From: Branchinecta lynchi
Taxonomy: Eukaryota; Arthropoda; Branchiopoda; Anostraca; Branchinectidae
Direction of reading: 5' to 3'
Length of the DNA stretch: 64,000 nucleotides
Assembly (NCBI GenBank): GCA_023053575.1
Contig: JAKZAP010000008.1
Span: forward strand, 3,862,715-3,926,714
Shown here: positions 55,279 through 64,000 of the stretch, piece after piece
Layout of the letters: every line of letters starts with the position of its first letter
How positions within the stretch are numbered: position 1 is the first letter of the stretch
The notes under the pieces: model-generated
Told to the model about the DNA's origin: nothing
Database searches by the model: none
What the model saw: the letters and a program-made list of their open reading frames with translations, nothing else
Program-made: the position numbers and the translations under genes

Positions 55279-57303
55279 TTAAATTGTCATAGTGCACGAT
55301 TTACTGTCATTTACAGTCATATTAGATTTCAAAGCTTGAATTTTTACTTTAGTCACGATATCTTGAACCTGACTCGAATCCTCTCTGTGACAAACTTCAA
55401 CAAGTGTAAGATCATCCACATACTTCCAGCGATTCTCAAAATCATCCGCTATATCATTGATCATAACTAAAAACAAAATTGGACCTAGAATGGTACCCTG
55501 GGGCACGCCACAAAGTACCGCTTCTGGTTCAGAATAAACATTACGATACTTTAAAATCTGAGATCTATTTGTTAAAAAACTTTGAATTATTTTTATTACT
55601 CTGGTATTAACATTAAAAATATGATAAAGCTTAGAAATTAAAATTTTGTGGTCAATGAGATCGAAACCTTTTTTAAAATCAATTGCTATCAGGTTCAACC
55701 ATTTATCGGGCTCATCAACATGCTTAAAAATAAAATGGAGTAGACTGATTAAATAATGGGAAGTTGACATACATTTTCGGTTTCCATACTGTCGATGATC
55801 AAGCAAAGGTTCTATTTCTTTTTTGAGCCAATCAGCAACAAAACTTTCATATATTTTGCTGAATAATGGAGTCAGCGTAATTGGCCTTACGCCATCAAAA
55901 TCCAACTCAGTATCTTTCTTTGGTATTGGTGTGACGTACCCTGTTTTCCAAACCTGTGGGTATTCTAAACTACTAGAAATACAATTGAATATATTTGTCA
56001 AAGGTTTTACAATTTTATCGGGAAACGCTTTAATTAACTGAATAGGAATGTCAATGGGTGTTATGCTTGTTCTTTTCAGCTTTTTCAATTTAGAATAAAC
56101 TTGATCTTCGCTGATAAGTTTGACATTATTTCCTTCAGTCGAAAATTCTGCAGTTTCATTTCCATCCAGCGGAGGTAGTGATTGGACAATTTTGGCAAGA
56201 TGGGAATTTAGCTGATTTGCGACGGTTACATCATCAGAATCTAGATTAAAATCAACAATTTTTTCAGTTTTCCCGCACATTCGCTTGATTTCCTTGTACC
56301 ATTTGCTACTTTTTGACTCAAATAAGTTATGGATTTTTTCATTATAATAATCAGCGGCAGCCCTTCTAGTCATCTTTCGGATTTTGTTTCGGAGTTTATT
56401 AGCTTGTTCTCTTTTACCATTTCTCAAAAGTTGTATCTTGTAACGGATTAGATCTTTGATTTCTTGCGTGATAAAGGGACGGTCAGTGTTGCAACGTTTA
56501 AACGTTTTTTCGGGAAAAAATTCTTCATATTTTTGTCGGAGTTTCTCCTGCAGGATACTTGCTTTTTCATCAGTTGAAATGGCGTTCATTGATTCAGTCC
56601 AAGACTCCGATGAAATCCAATTTCCAAAACCAAGAAGACCACTGTCTGAGAGAGGTCGATAAGTCACATTTTCAATTGCATATTTTATTTTATATGACGG
56701 TAGAGGGGACCACTTTAACATGTAATGGTAACTTCCGCCAAGTGGGGGAAGATCTTGTGGCTCATCATAATACTCAGAAAAATTTGTGCAAATCACATCA
56801 AGATTAGTATTGCCCTTTGTTGTCGCAAACTTAACAACCTGTTTTAACCCGTGATTTTTTAGAAAATAATCAATTTTTAAATCGTTCTTGTCCCCGGTCA
56901 AACAGATTCCAACATTTGGATATTTGCAAGTTATAAAATCAGCACATAACTCGAGCTTATCCGCAAATCGTTTTTTCTCGGAACTCGTAAGGCTGGGCGA
57001 ACAGTAAAATACACCGAGAGCTATTCCATTTACTGACCTTGGAAGCTTTTTAGGCTGGACCAAAAACCACATTATTTCATCATGGGTTTCAATATGGGGG
57101 ATTTGCAGGGGTCGCATCGGTAGCTTCTCTCGAACAAAACACGCAACTCCGCCTCCCTTTTTACCCAAAGGATGGTCATCATTCCTCAATTTAATAAACT
57201 GTTTGTAACCTTTGATTTTTAGATGATCTATATTTTGTTCAGTAACTTTGACGTATCCTTCCAGTTCACACATCTTATCAGCATTCAGACTTTCAGCATT
57301 CAA
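55279..57303 (-). CDS. LINE-2 ORF2, endonuclease remnant and reverse transcriptase
   Basis: A 674-codon open frame. The N-terminal third is an apurinic-type endonuclease lacking its first motif: a TEQ that matches the catalytic TET, GGGVACFV, ICLTGDKNDL, TTKGNTNLDVI. The closing Ser-Asp-His motif is altered (GGSYHYML). The RT has GVRPITLTPLFSKIYESFVA, IAIDFKKGFDLIDH, CGVPQGTILGP and WKYVDDLTLVEV. It resembles the LINE-1 ORF2 throughout. It is a transposon gene, not a host gene. Confidence 0.9.
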   Translation of the reverse strand: MNAESLNADKMCELEGYVKVTEQNIDHLKIKGYKQFIKLRNDDHPLGKKGGGVACFVREKLPMRPLQIPHIETHDEIMWFLVQPKKLPRSVNGIALGVFYCSPSLTSSEKKRFADKLELCADFITCKYPNVGICLTGDKNDLKIDYFLKNHGLKQVVKFATTKGNTNLDVICTNFSEYYDEPQDLPPLGGSYHYMLKWSPLPSYKIKYAIENVTYRPLSDSGLLGFGNWISSESWTESMNAISTDEKASILQEKLRQKYEEFFPEKTFKRCNTDRPFITQEIKDLIRYKIQLLRNGKREQANKLRNKIRKMTRRAAADYYNEKIHNLFESKSSKWYKEIKRMCGKTEKIVDFNLDSDDVTVANQLNSHLAKIVQSLPPLDGNETAEFSTEGNNVKLISEDQVYSKLKKLKRTSITPIDIPIQLIKAFPDKIVKPLTNIFNCISSSLEYPQVWKTGYVTPIPKKDTELDFDGVRPITLTPLFSKIYESFVADWLKKEIEPLLDHRQYGNRKCMSTSHYLISLLHFIFKHVDEPDKWLNLIAIDFKKGFDLIDHKILISKLYHIFNVNTRVIKIIQSFLTNRSQILKYRNVYSEPEAVLCGVPQGTILGPILFLVMINDIADDFENRWKYVDDLTLVEVCHREDSSQVQDIVTKVKIQALKSNMTVNDSKSCTMTI

Positions 57304-57513
57304 AGAAAGCAGATGAGGAAAATTAATGTCATAGGTATCCCTCCACTTACGTTTTGGGATCCCAAAAAGGTCCCGCGGATCGAGGAAGACATGCTGGCAA
57401 GACTGCTGAGTCTGGCGTGTGGAAACTTGACTTATTGTTTCGTCAAGCTACTTAAAAAAATTCCCCACCGACCTCCTAGGACAACTAGAAAGAATGCCGA
57501 GAAATGTCATTAC

Positions 57514-57696
57514 CTTCATCTTCGAAGTCGCTTGCTGCGGGCGGTGGTGACTGGGGTGGTGACAACGTGACATCCTCACGGTGTGGTGTGCTTGCATCCG
57601 GTAGGGTGACTGACTCTGCTGTCATCTGTTGGGGTGCCGAGATGCTCGACAGGTTGGTCGAGACAAAGCTCTCGTCGTGCTCTTGCTGATATTCAC
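57514..57696 (-). CDS. ADD1: Adducin, tail exon after the core
   Basis: A 183-bp exon, acceptor CTTTTGAAG|GT and donor GATGAAG|GTAATG, phase 1 at both ends. It reads EYQQEHDESFVSTNLSS..., with SPPQSPPPAASDFEDE at the end: acidic, Pro- and Ser-rich, like the region after the neck in vertebrate adducins. It joins exon 58335-58527 through a Gly codon. Confidence 0.85.
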
Positions 57697-58334
57697 CTTC
57701 AAAAGAAATGGAAAGTTGTAAAGGAGTGGCACCAAGAATGAAAGGCATGTACATAGCAATCTGAGATGCGTGTCTTACAAGAGTAAGACGCATTTAAGAG
57801 CGGGATCATCATAATCTAGGGCAAAGCCATACGCATGCCACCCTATCTGTATTCATTCAGGTAGGGGTGCGGATAGGGTAGGATAAGCGAGCGCTTATAA
57901 CCGCTTATCCCCAATCACGATTCGACACCAACGATAAAGCTCTGACTATGATAGTAACCATAAAGGAAAACCACTCGCCTCCCTGCGTGATATCATCTGC
58001 TCAGACACGGCTAGGATGAAAAGAGAAAGAGCGAAGTGAAGACTTGGAGAGCTTCCAGATAGTACCCGTCACATCCCTTCGAGCTTAATTTCTAATATGA
58101 ATAACTGAGATTCTCTCGTTAGGAATGACTCTTAAGACAAGAGAAAGGCTCCCGTTGTTCGTCGGGACCGGGCAAACAGAGACTCGAATGAAATGAAAAC
58201 ATCGTTACACTTCATAGCCTTAATCCCGACATTTTTGTCTTCAAACATTACTGTAATTCTTTCCAGAAATATTTTGGTAAATTCTTGCAGAAAAACAAAT
58301 CAGTGTCCTATAAGAAAAAATGAGAGACTCTAAC

Positions 58335-58527
58335 CTGTAACATTTCCTTTCAGGTTGTGCTCAACCTCCTTCTTGTAATCGTCTAGTTCCTCGCTGCTAA
58401 TGTTATCGAATGGATTCTTCGCATATGGAGTCTTGTAGACCTGAACATGATGCTGGAAGTCACGCTGGATGATACCCTTCGACGCTGCACCAACTTGGAT
58501 AATATGATCGCCGTAGGTTTGATTCTC
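58335..58527 (-). CDS. ADD1: Adducin, conserved neck exon
   Basis: A 193-bp exon, acceptor TTCTTTTCAG|GAG and donor GTTACAG|GTTAGA, phase 0 in and phase 1 out. ASKGIIQRDFQHHVQVYKT and KNPFDNISSEELDDYKKEVE align with human adducin ASKAIIEKEYQPHVIVSTT and PNPFTTLTDRELEEYRREVE. This is the neck region used for oligomerisation and spectrin-actin binding. It is the clearest identity marker of the gene. Confidence 0.95.
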
Positions 58528-58718
58528 CTGAAAAGAATCAGCATACAGACCAGGAATCAACTTGATCTGGGCGGTTTGTTCCCACTATCCTGGTTATTAT
58601 TCCTACTGCTTACATATCTTTTTCTATTTTCACTAGCAAAGCCTTAGTTATTCTGGCTAGAAAAAACAATCTGACCAGATTTGCTGGGGTGTTATTACAT
58701 TTTCCACAGGAGGAGACA
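58528..58718 (+). repeat. Local duplication, unit 1
   Basis: Shares ATACAGACCAGGAATCAA, GATCTGGGCGGTTT, CATCCTGGTTATTATTCC-like sequence and CAATCTGACCAGATTTGCTG with unit 2 (59047-59120 and 59660-59771). It starts right at the acceptor of the adducin exon. Each unit is followed by a copy of MITE-1. Confidence 0.7.
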
Positions 58719-59023
58719 GAGAGCGTGTTCCATCCTACTTACCGTAGTTACTACGCATGACGTCACGAATTCTGGCTTTTTCCGTCAAGGCTGGAACGAC
58801 TTTTCTATTTTCCCGCAGAATATCATACCACGGGCGAGTCCGACCAATCACGATTCAGAGATCCGTAGTTATTAGGCTTACTACGCTCCCGAGCGTGGTA
58901 AGCAAATAATTAAATTAGTTACTATTTCGAGAAGGTTGGAACGGTCAGCGTAGTAACTTTTGGTGAGGTTGGAACGGAAATAGTAACTAATAGTTACTAT
59001 TGGTACGAGGGTGGAACATGCTC
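58719..59023 (+). repeat. MITE-1, copy A
   Basis: About 305 bp with terminal inverted repeats AGCGTGTTCCATCCT and AGGGTGGAACATGCTC. Internal palindromes of the type AGTAACTAATAGTTACTATT. It lies in the adducin intron between exons 60865-61068 and 58335-58527. Confidence 0.88.
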
Positions 59024-59046
59024 AGAGTAAAACATTCTGTTCCGAC

Positions 59047-59771
59047 CTTCGATCAGCAATACAGACCAGGAATCAAGTAGATCTGGGCGGTTTCTTCTAA
59101 CCATCCTGGTTATTATTCCTACTTTACTTTATGCACTTGATCTTCTACCCCTATCATCCACCCATAATTATAATATCCGGCAAACAGATTTGGTTAGGCA
59201 GCCTTTGATCAGATGTGAGCGGTCGCGATTTTCATTGAGGAATAATATGATAATCAATTATAATTAATATAATAGTACGATCCAGGTTGGTTCTTCTGTA
59301 GGATTAATAAAAAATAAATTTAAAGAAATAACGATTATGAATTATTAAATTTATTTATTATAAAGAGTGGTTTCCCCTCTTGAATGGTCCGGAAGGTTGC
59401 ACTCCCTTGCAAAGGTCCACAGGATTGAAAAGTTGGAGGTGCGAGTTTGATCTGGTGAATGTGGTATTTTGTTATTTATTTGTATTTATGGTATTGCGGA
59501 TGATTACTCGTTATTTATTTAAGATAAACTGTTTTTTTTTCATTGTATGTTGTTCCCGAGCATTCGAGATGCCTCTCTGCCGGGAAAGAAGTGTAATTTA
59601 TTTTATAAATTTCTACCTAAATATATAAACCTGAAACCTTCATGCTTACATTTTTTTTCTATTTAAACTATAGCCAAGCCTTAGTCATTCTCGCTAGAAA
59701 AACAATCTGACCAGATTTGCTGGGAAGTTATAACATTTCCCACGTAAGGAGGAGACAGAGCAAAACACTCT
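59047..59771 (+). repeat. Local duplication, unit 2, with an extra insertion
   Basis: The duplicated sequence is split by about 540 bp (59120-59655) of AT-rich DNA ending in TATAAACCTGAAACC, probably a retroposed 3' end. The outer parts match unit 1. Confidence 0.6.
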
Positions 59772-60067
59772 GAGCGTGTTCCACCCTTCTAACAATAGTT
59801 ACTATTAGTTACTATTTCCGTTCCATCCTCACGAAAAGTTACTACGCTGACCGTTCCAACCTTGTCGGAATAGTAACTAATAGTTACTATTTGCTTACCA
59901 TGCTCGGGAGCGTAGTAACTACGCATCTCTGTAACGTGATTGGTCAGATTCGCCCCTGGCGTGAGATCCTGCTGGAAAACAGAAAAATCGTTCCAGCCTT
60001 GACAGCAAAAAGCCAGAATCCGTGACGTCATGCGTACTAACTACGGTAATTAGGATGGAACACGCTC
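59772..60067 (-). repeat. MITE-1, copy B (inverted)
   Basis: Same element as copy A in reverse orientation: GAGCGTGTTCCACCC at the left, AGGATGGAACACGCTC at the right. It occupies the equivalent place in duplication unit 2. Confidence 0.88.
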
Positions 60068-60864
60068 TCTGTTCCATCCTTCGATTTTAGTGGAACCATG
60101 CAGCAAGGTCTGTCAGGTTTATTTCCTGTGTAGATTTGAATATATCTAGAAAAATCTCGGAACGGAGATTCTCACTTTTGGCAGGCTGAGTTTCTAAACA
60201 TCATCAGGTTTCCGCTCGAAAAAGTATTGTAGAACCTTTGCCATAATCTAGTCCTGTACAAGCCATATCGCTTACTTTAATTACTTATTACCATATCGCT
60301 AACTTTAGTCCGGATCACATCTTAATATCCAACTACCGGTACATCCCCATGAGGTTATAGGTTAAAATCTTCCTCACAGCAGTCCCACTGAGAAACAGTA
60401 GATTTATCTGAGTTGACAAAATCCCTGAAACTCATAAACGGTTTGTGGCCAAGCTGACTGGTTCGTATAATTTTATTGGAACAGAAGTGGTCATAGTGTC
60501 AATATGCACCCAGGCATGCCAAGGGAATAAAAAACGAAACTTGGTTTGTCATCTGATTCAAATCGTTTATTCTGGTGACAATAAAGGAACCGTGCCACCC
60601 TACAAACATGTTCGCTACGGTCCACAGAACAGTCTTAAAAGTTTGCATTAATTACAGCTCAGCGGAAACCCGGCTCTCTTTTACTTTGTCTGAGCAACTG
60701 ATTAATCTTCTTTGTCACACTCGAAACTGACCAATCGCGTTCATGAGTGGAAGAAACCCGTCAAATACCAAGCAACGTCACGATCGAAATCTCTTGTGCA
60801 TATCTGAAGCGAAGATCTTTTTTTTTTCTTTTTTTTTTCGTAAACTAGCTAGTGCAAAAATTAC

Positions 60865-61068
60865 CTGCATCCTTCGCGCTTCGTCCCAGGTAACTCCCTC
60901 AAGAATGTGCGACTGTGGTCCGGCTGAAATGCCACCGATTCTTCGGTTTTCTTTGATAAGTTTCTGTTTCTGCTTGAACTCTTTTGGATTCGTTCCGACT
61001 GGTACGAATTGAAGTGCGGGATCGAGCTTGATGGGTGTGCTGTGTGTAGGCGAGCTGTCTGCGACCCA
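60865..61068 (-). CDS. ADD1: Adducin, exon before the neck (leftward limit of the core)
   Basis: Exactly 68 codons, phase 0 both sides, acceptor TTTTTCTAG|TGG and donor ATGCAG|GTAATT. LQFVPVGTNPKEFKQKQKLI and ISAGPQSHILEGVTWDEARR align with human adducin NLFVPLNTNPKEVQEMRNKI and KTAGPQSQVLCGVVMDRSLV. It lies at the end of the head and the start of the neck. Exons of the aldolase-like head domain should lie to the right of the window or in 61069-64000, where I could not identify them. Confidence 0.95.
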
Positions 61069-62203
61069 CTAGAAAAAGACGATAAATAAGACTATGTTTT
61101 AGCTGCTGTTTTTTTAAAGCTGGTGCAATGTAGAGAGAGAAACTCAACTAATGGAGCGGTGCTAATACTGCAAATACACGATCAGGATTTCCGAGCCGGA
61201 TTTTCTGCACTTACATCGTCCCGTCAAAAAATCAATAGCTTTCCTTAACCCATTATTAAACCCAATTTCCCAAATCTGGGACTACAATCTTCTCATCTTC
61301 TTCTTTCAGACCCTTATCTTATGTTTGCAGCAAAACAGTATCGGCAAGTTCGACTTCTGTATTTCCTATCTTAGGAAGATGCGACTTGCTAAAATTAGCG
61401 TTACGTGCGACCAATGGATATCTGTTCGTTATCTCAAGATAACCGCGGACTCCACATCTCAGACGGCGATACAAATTGTGCCTCCTCGTATCACGGGTAA
61501 TGTCATAACGCTGATCCTGTTTGTGTACTGTGGGAGAAGTGTACTACACCAGTAACCTATCACACACAGTAAAACCAACCCCATGTTGTTTAGCTGGTTG
61601 AGAATCTAAATCACCACCAACCAACCACTGTTCATTTTTATTTTCTGACTTCTGTCAGGTATTAGCTGATTCTAAGCAACTACCGCCTGTTTCTGATCAA
61701 AGACAGAGTCATTATGAGTCAATTAGTTGCTGACTGTATCAGATTCACATGAGAACCTTAGCATGGTGCGATTCCAGAAATCACAAGGCGGAACGTCCAA
61801 GAACTGCTCCAGGAGTTGGTTACTGGTCTGATATACCCATAGTCGAGCGTTGGTAAGACTCGGAAACTAACAGCAATGATATCCTCCTTCAACAGATCTG
61901 CATGCATAATTGTTCATGACGCCCTTGACCGACGTTTCACTAGTGCAACAAAACGTAACATTTTAACACCTTGAAGATATATGAGAAGAAATGATGTGTT
62001 GTTCATATTTGTTAACATGGGCCTTTAACGTTCATGGCTCATCGGTGCTCTTCTTCTCCCCATTTAATTTCCCTCAGTTACCGCTCCGCACCTACGGCAA
62101 AGGCTGATGGCGCACTGCCAGTACAGATAGAAATTAGACTTCCAACGACTTTAGTACTTCATTATTTCTGACCAGAAACGCGCTATATCAGACAGTGAAG
62201 AAG

Positions 62204-62497
62204 CAGTCTACCACAAATCCCTGACTTCCGGATACCCTATACCCAATGTTGAGCATACCTAGCGTCTGGGATACCGTACGCCTAACGCTGGGTGTCCTAT
62301 GCCAAATTTTGCGTACCCTATCCAGTAAATGGTGATGATTTGACTGGAGCTCAGAAATTAGCCAATTAGAATTCCTTTGCAGTGCAAGGTTAGGTTAGGA
62401 AACCTTCAGGTGTCCAGCGTTTGACAGAGTGTCAAACGTTAGATATACCCAGGGTTTGGTATAGGGTATCCAAAACTCAGGGGTTCGTGGTAGACTG
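62204..62497. repeat. MITE-5, copy 2
   Basis: Terminal inverted repeats CAGTCTACCACAAATCCCTG and CAGTCTACCACGAACCCCTG (right end read inverted). The interior has GGATACCCTATACCCAATGT-type units. Same family as 19020-19273. Confidence 0.85.
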
Positions 62498-62983
62498 GTT
62501 AGATGCTCTAAAAAAAGGATATGTGGGGAAATACCTGCCGAACAACTAACTTATTAATTCCTCTTACCAGTCCTTGCCCGCTTTAACATTTCGCCAAACT
62601 TCAAAAGGGAACTCCAGATAGGCCTTGTGTATTGACTGCAGTCCCACTGTCAAAAATGTTGATAACATTCAAAGCATGGCTGCGCATCCTTATGTCGAGT
62701 GTGTTGGATGTCCAGGACTAGCCTGACCCAACTTACAAGGATAATAACAGAAATAACTTGGGACCCAACATAAGATATAACACAAGGATGCTCCACAATG
62801 TGTTAAATATTATGCAAACTTTTGACCTAAAATAATCAGTAAAAATTCTGACCCGAGATGTCACGGGGCAAAGTTTTGAACCAGTAGCGTCGTGTAATAC
62901 ACTGACTACAGCGAACCGGCGTCTTCGATGGAATAGGAAGATTCAGCAGGGTTCGACAAAGACCCAGGCGCTACTACACTGTA

Positions 62984-63133
62984 AAGTTTCTCCGAGTAAG
63001 GATTAAAGTTAACTGCAGTATTTGCTTTCTCCACTGACAAAAAATTACTCCGAATTAGAGATAAGATTATATTTTTTTAGACAAAATTAATCCCAGTAGC
63101 AAATACATCAAAATTTCTTTTTACAGTGTAGCA
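62984..63133. repeat. MITE-3, copy 2
   Basis: Ends CACTGTAAAGTTTCTCCGAG and TTTTTACAGTGT. Shares GCAGTATTTGC and AATTAATCCCAGTAGC with 5236-5400. Confidence 0.6.
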
Positions 63134-64000
63134 TGCCGTTGGTCGGTTGCACTCAATAAGTCAGTAATAGACCGGTGTTCCGGTTTGCAAACTGCGACTC
63201 TCTGGGAACACCTCGAGTCCACAAGCCAAACCAATCCAAGCCAAGAGATACTAGAGTCAGCCATGCAATTACGAGGCACTAAACTACAGCATGCACAAGA
63301 AATACAAATGGGAGACCTCTCATAGATTACGTAGCACTACAGCCGAGAACGCAAAAGCAAAGAGAAACGCCCGTGATCAGGAACTCCATCCATATTTGTA
63401 AATTTACACCTAACTTTGATGTGGTCTAATAGTCCCGTGTCACCTTCTATGTGTATTCGCGTTACTGTGCCAGCACCACCTATCCCACCATTCTTCGATT
63501 AGCAACCAAGCATTGCACACAAAGCCCCCCCCCCCCCCCCCCTCCCTTTCAGTTGACTTAGGCCCTACACGGCAACATCAAATCCTCTTTCCATAGAAAA
63601 GGCTAAATCGATGTTCAATCTCTACTTGGCATGCTATAAAACTCCGAATATTACCAGTCCTAAGCCAACACCAAAGCGCCGACAGAACAAATAAGCGTTT
63701 AAGCTTGCATTGACAGAATAAATGCTACAAAACACAGCCACACAAAGCGAAAAAATGCAAGAATAAGTACCTTGGATCAGTGCCTGAGTTTTTGACACAA
63801 GATTTTATTTTTAAAAGTTTATATAATACTAATAAACACATCAATATGAAAAAGCACACGCGTACTTATCCTTGCATTTTAATAAACCTATTACAGCGCG
63901 TAATTATAAAAGCTGTCAGGAATGCAGTGGTGTATTTAGGAGAGGGTTCAATAATACATACGAAGGAATATACACAAAATTTGAGAAATGTACTTTCCCT

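Larger units (their letters stand above)
54547..57325 (-). mobile_element. LINE-2, nearly full ORF2, inserted in repeat A4
   Basis: Minus-strand LINE with 3' tail (ATCT)n at 54547-54565 and AATAAAAAG. The 5' end is at about 57325. It carries endonuclease (5' end lost), RT and C-terminal parts. Both junctions coincide with the position used by LINE-1 (after GCGAT, before TGTCATAGGTA). ORF2 is interrupted once, so the copy is fairly young but defective. Confidence 0.88.
53469..57367 (+). repeat. Pearl/HINE-like repeat A, copy A4, with two LINE insertions
   Basis: The copy starts GATGGATCCCAAAAAT and ends GTTTTGGGATCCC. The 5' block is split by a LINE 3' fragment (53514-53893). About three core units follow (near 53985, 54120, 54258), then the conserved block, and a GACAGACGGGCAGGCAGAC microsatellite. 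At GCGAT (54542-54546) the copy is split again by LINE-2, and it resumes at about 57326 with ATGTCATAGGTATCC. Confidence 0.82.
61069..64000. other. Adducin upstream intron or flank; MITEs only
   Basis: No head-domain exon could be recognised. A minus-strand frame at about 61719-61850 (SNQLLEQFLDVPPCDFWNRT) looks protein-like but has no assigned family. MITE-5 copy 2 (62204-62497), MITE-3 copy 2 (62984-63133) and a poly-C run (63527-63542) are present. Confidence 0.35.

Overview
The window is metazoan nuclear DNA. It has spliced genes with GT-AG introns (and one GC-AG intron) and large introns packed with repeats. Three host genes are recognisable by protein similarity judged by eye: the WD40 half of NEDD1 (minus strand, six exons, 3735-19573), a complete TTC1 (plus strand, four exons, 29034-39427) and the C-terminal half of adducin (minus strand, 44286-61068, continuing off the right edge). 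Their divergence from vertebrate proteins, the abundance of pearl/HINE-like repeats with ACGG microsatellites, and many poly-C/poly-G runs suggest an invertebrate, probably marine. The phylum cannot be fixed from the sequence.

Left part (1-20000): a pearl-like repeat (family A) interrupted by a LINE, then NEDD1 exons 6 to 1 spread over 16 kb of introns. The introns carry another family A element (8006-9045), a family B element (11123-13160) sitting between long terminal inverted repeats, and several MITEs, including an inverted pair at 16574-18093. Middle (20000-39700): a 6.6-kb hAT-type DNA transposon with an 8-bp target duplication holds a degenerate tandem array, an inserted I-type LINE with RNase H, and a decayed transposase end. 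TTC1 follows. Its last intron carries a family B element and a LINE with a 39-bp target duplication; that LINE itself contains a hAT MITE and a family A element. A foldback element lies at 37519-37872. TTC1 meets an unidentified minus-strand last exon tail to tail over a palindromic poly(A) signal.

Right part (40000-64000): a short non-autonomous LTR element, MITEs, a family B element and adducin. The adducin tail is the main novelty. A run of phase-1 cassette exons can splice either to a short basic MARCKS-like C-terminal end (47560-47615 plus 44286-44408) or to a 2.47-kb open exon (48445-50918) encoding about 823 acidic residues. This recalls the ring-canal exon of Drosophila hts. An adducin intron holds a family A element invaded by two LINEs.

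The second notable signal is that two different LINEs (293-2186 and 54547-57325) are inserted at the same phosphodiester position, within a base or so, of two separate family A repeats. This suggests a site-specific retrotransposon that uses another repeat as its target. NEDD1 supports microtubule nucleation, TTC1 is a TPR adaptor and adducin caps and bundles actin/spectrin. They are neighbours and do not form a pathway.
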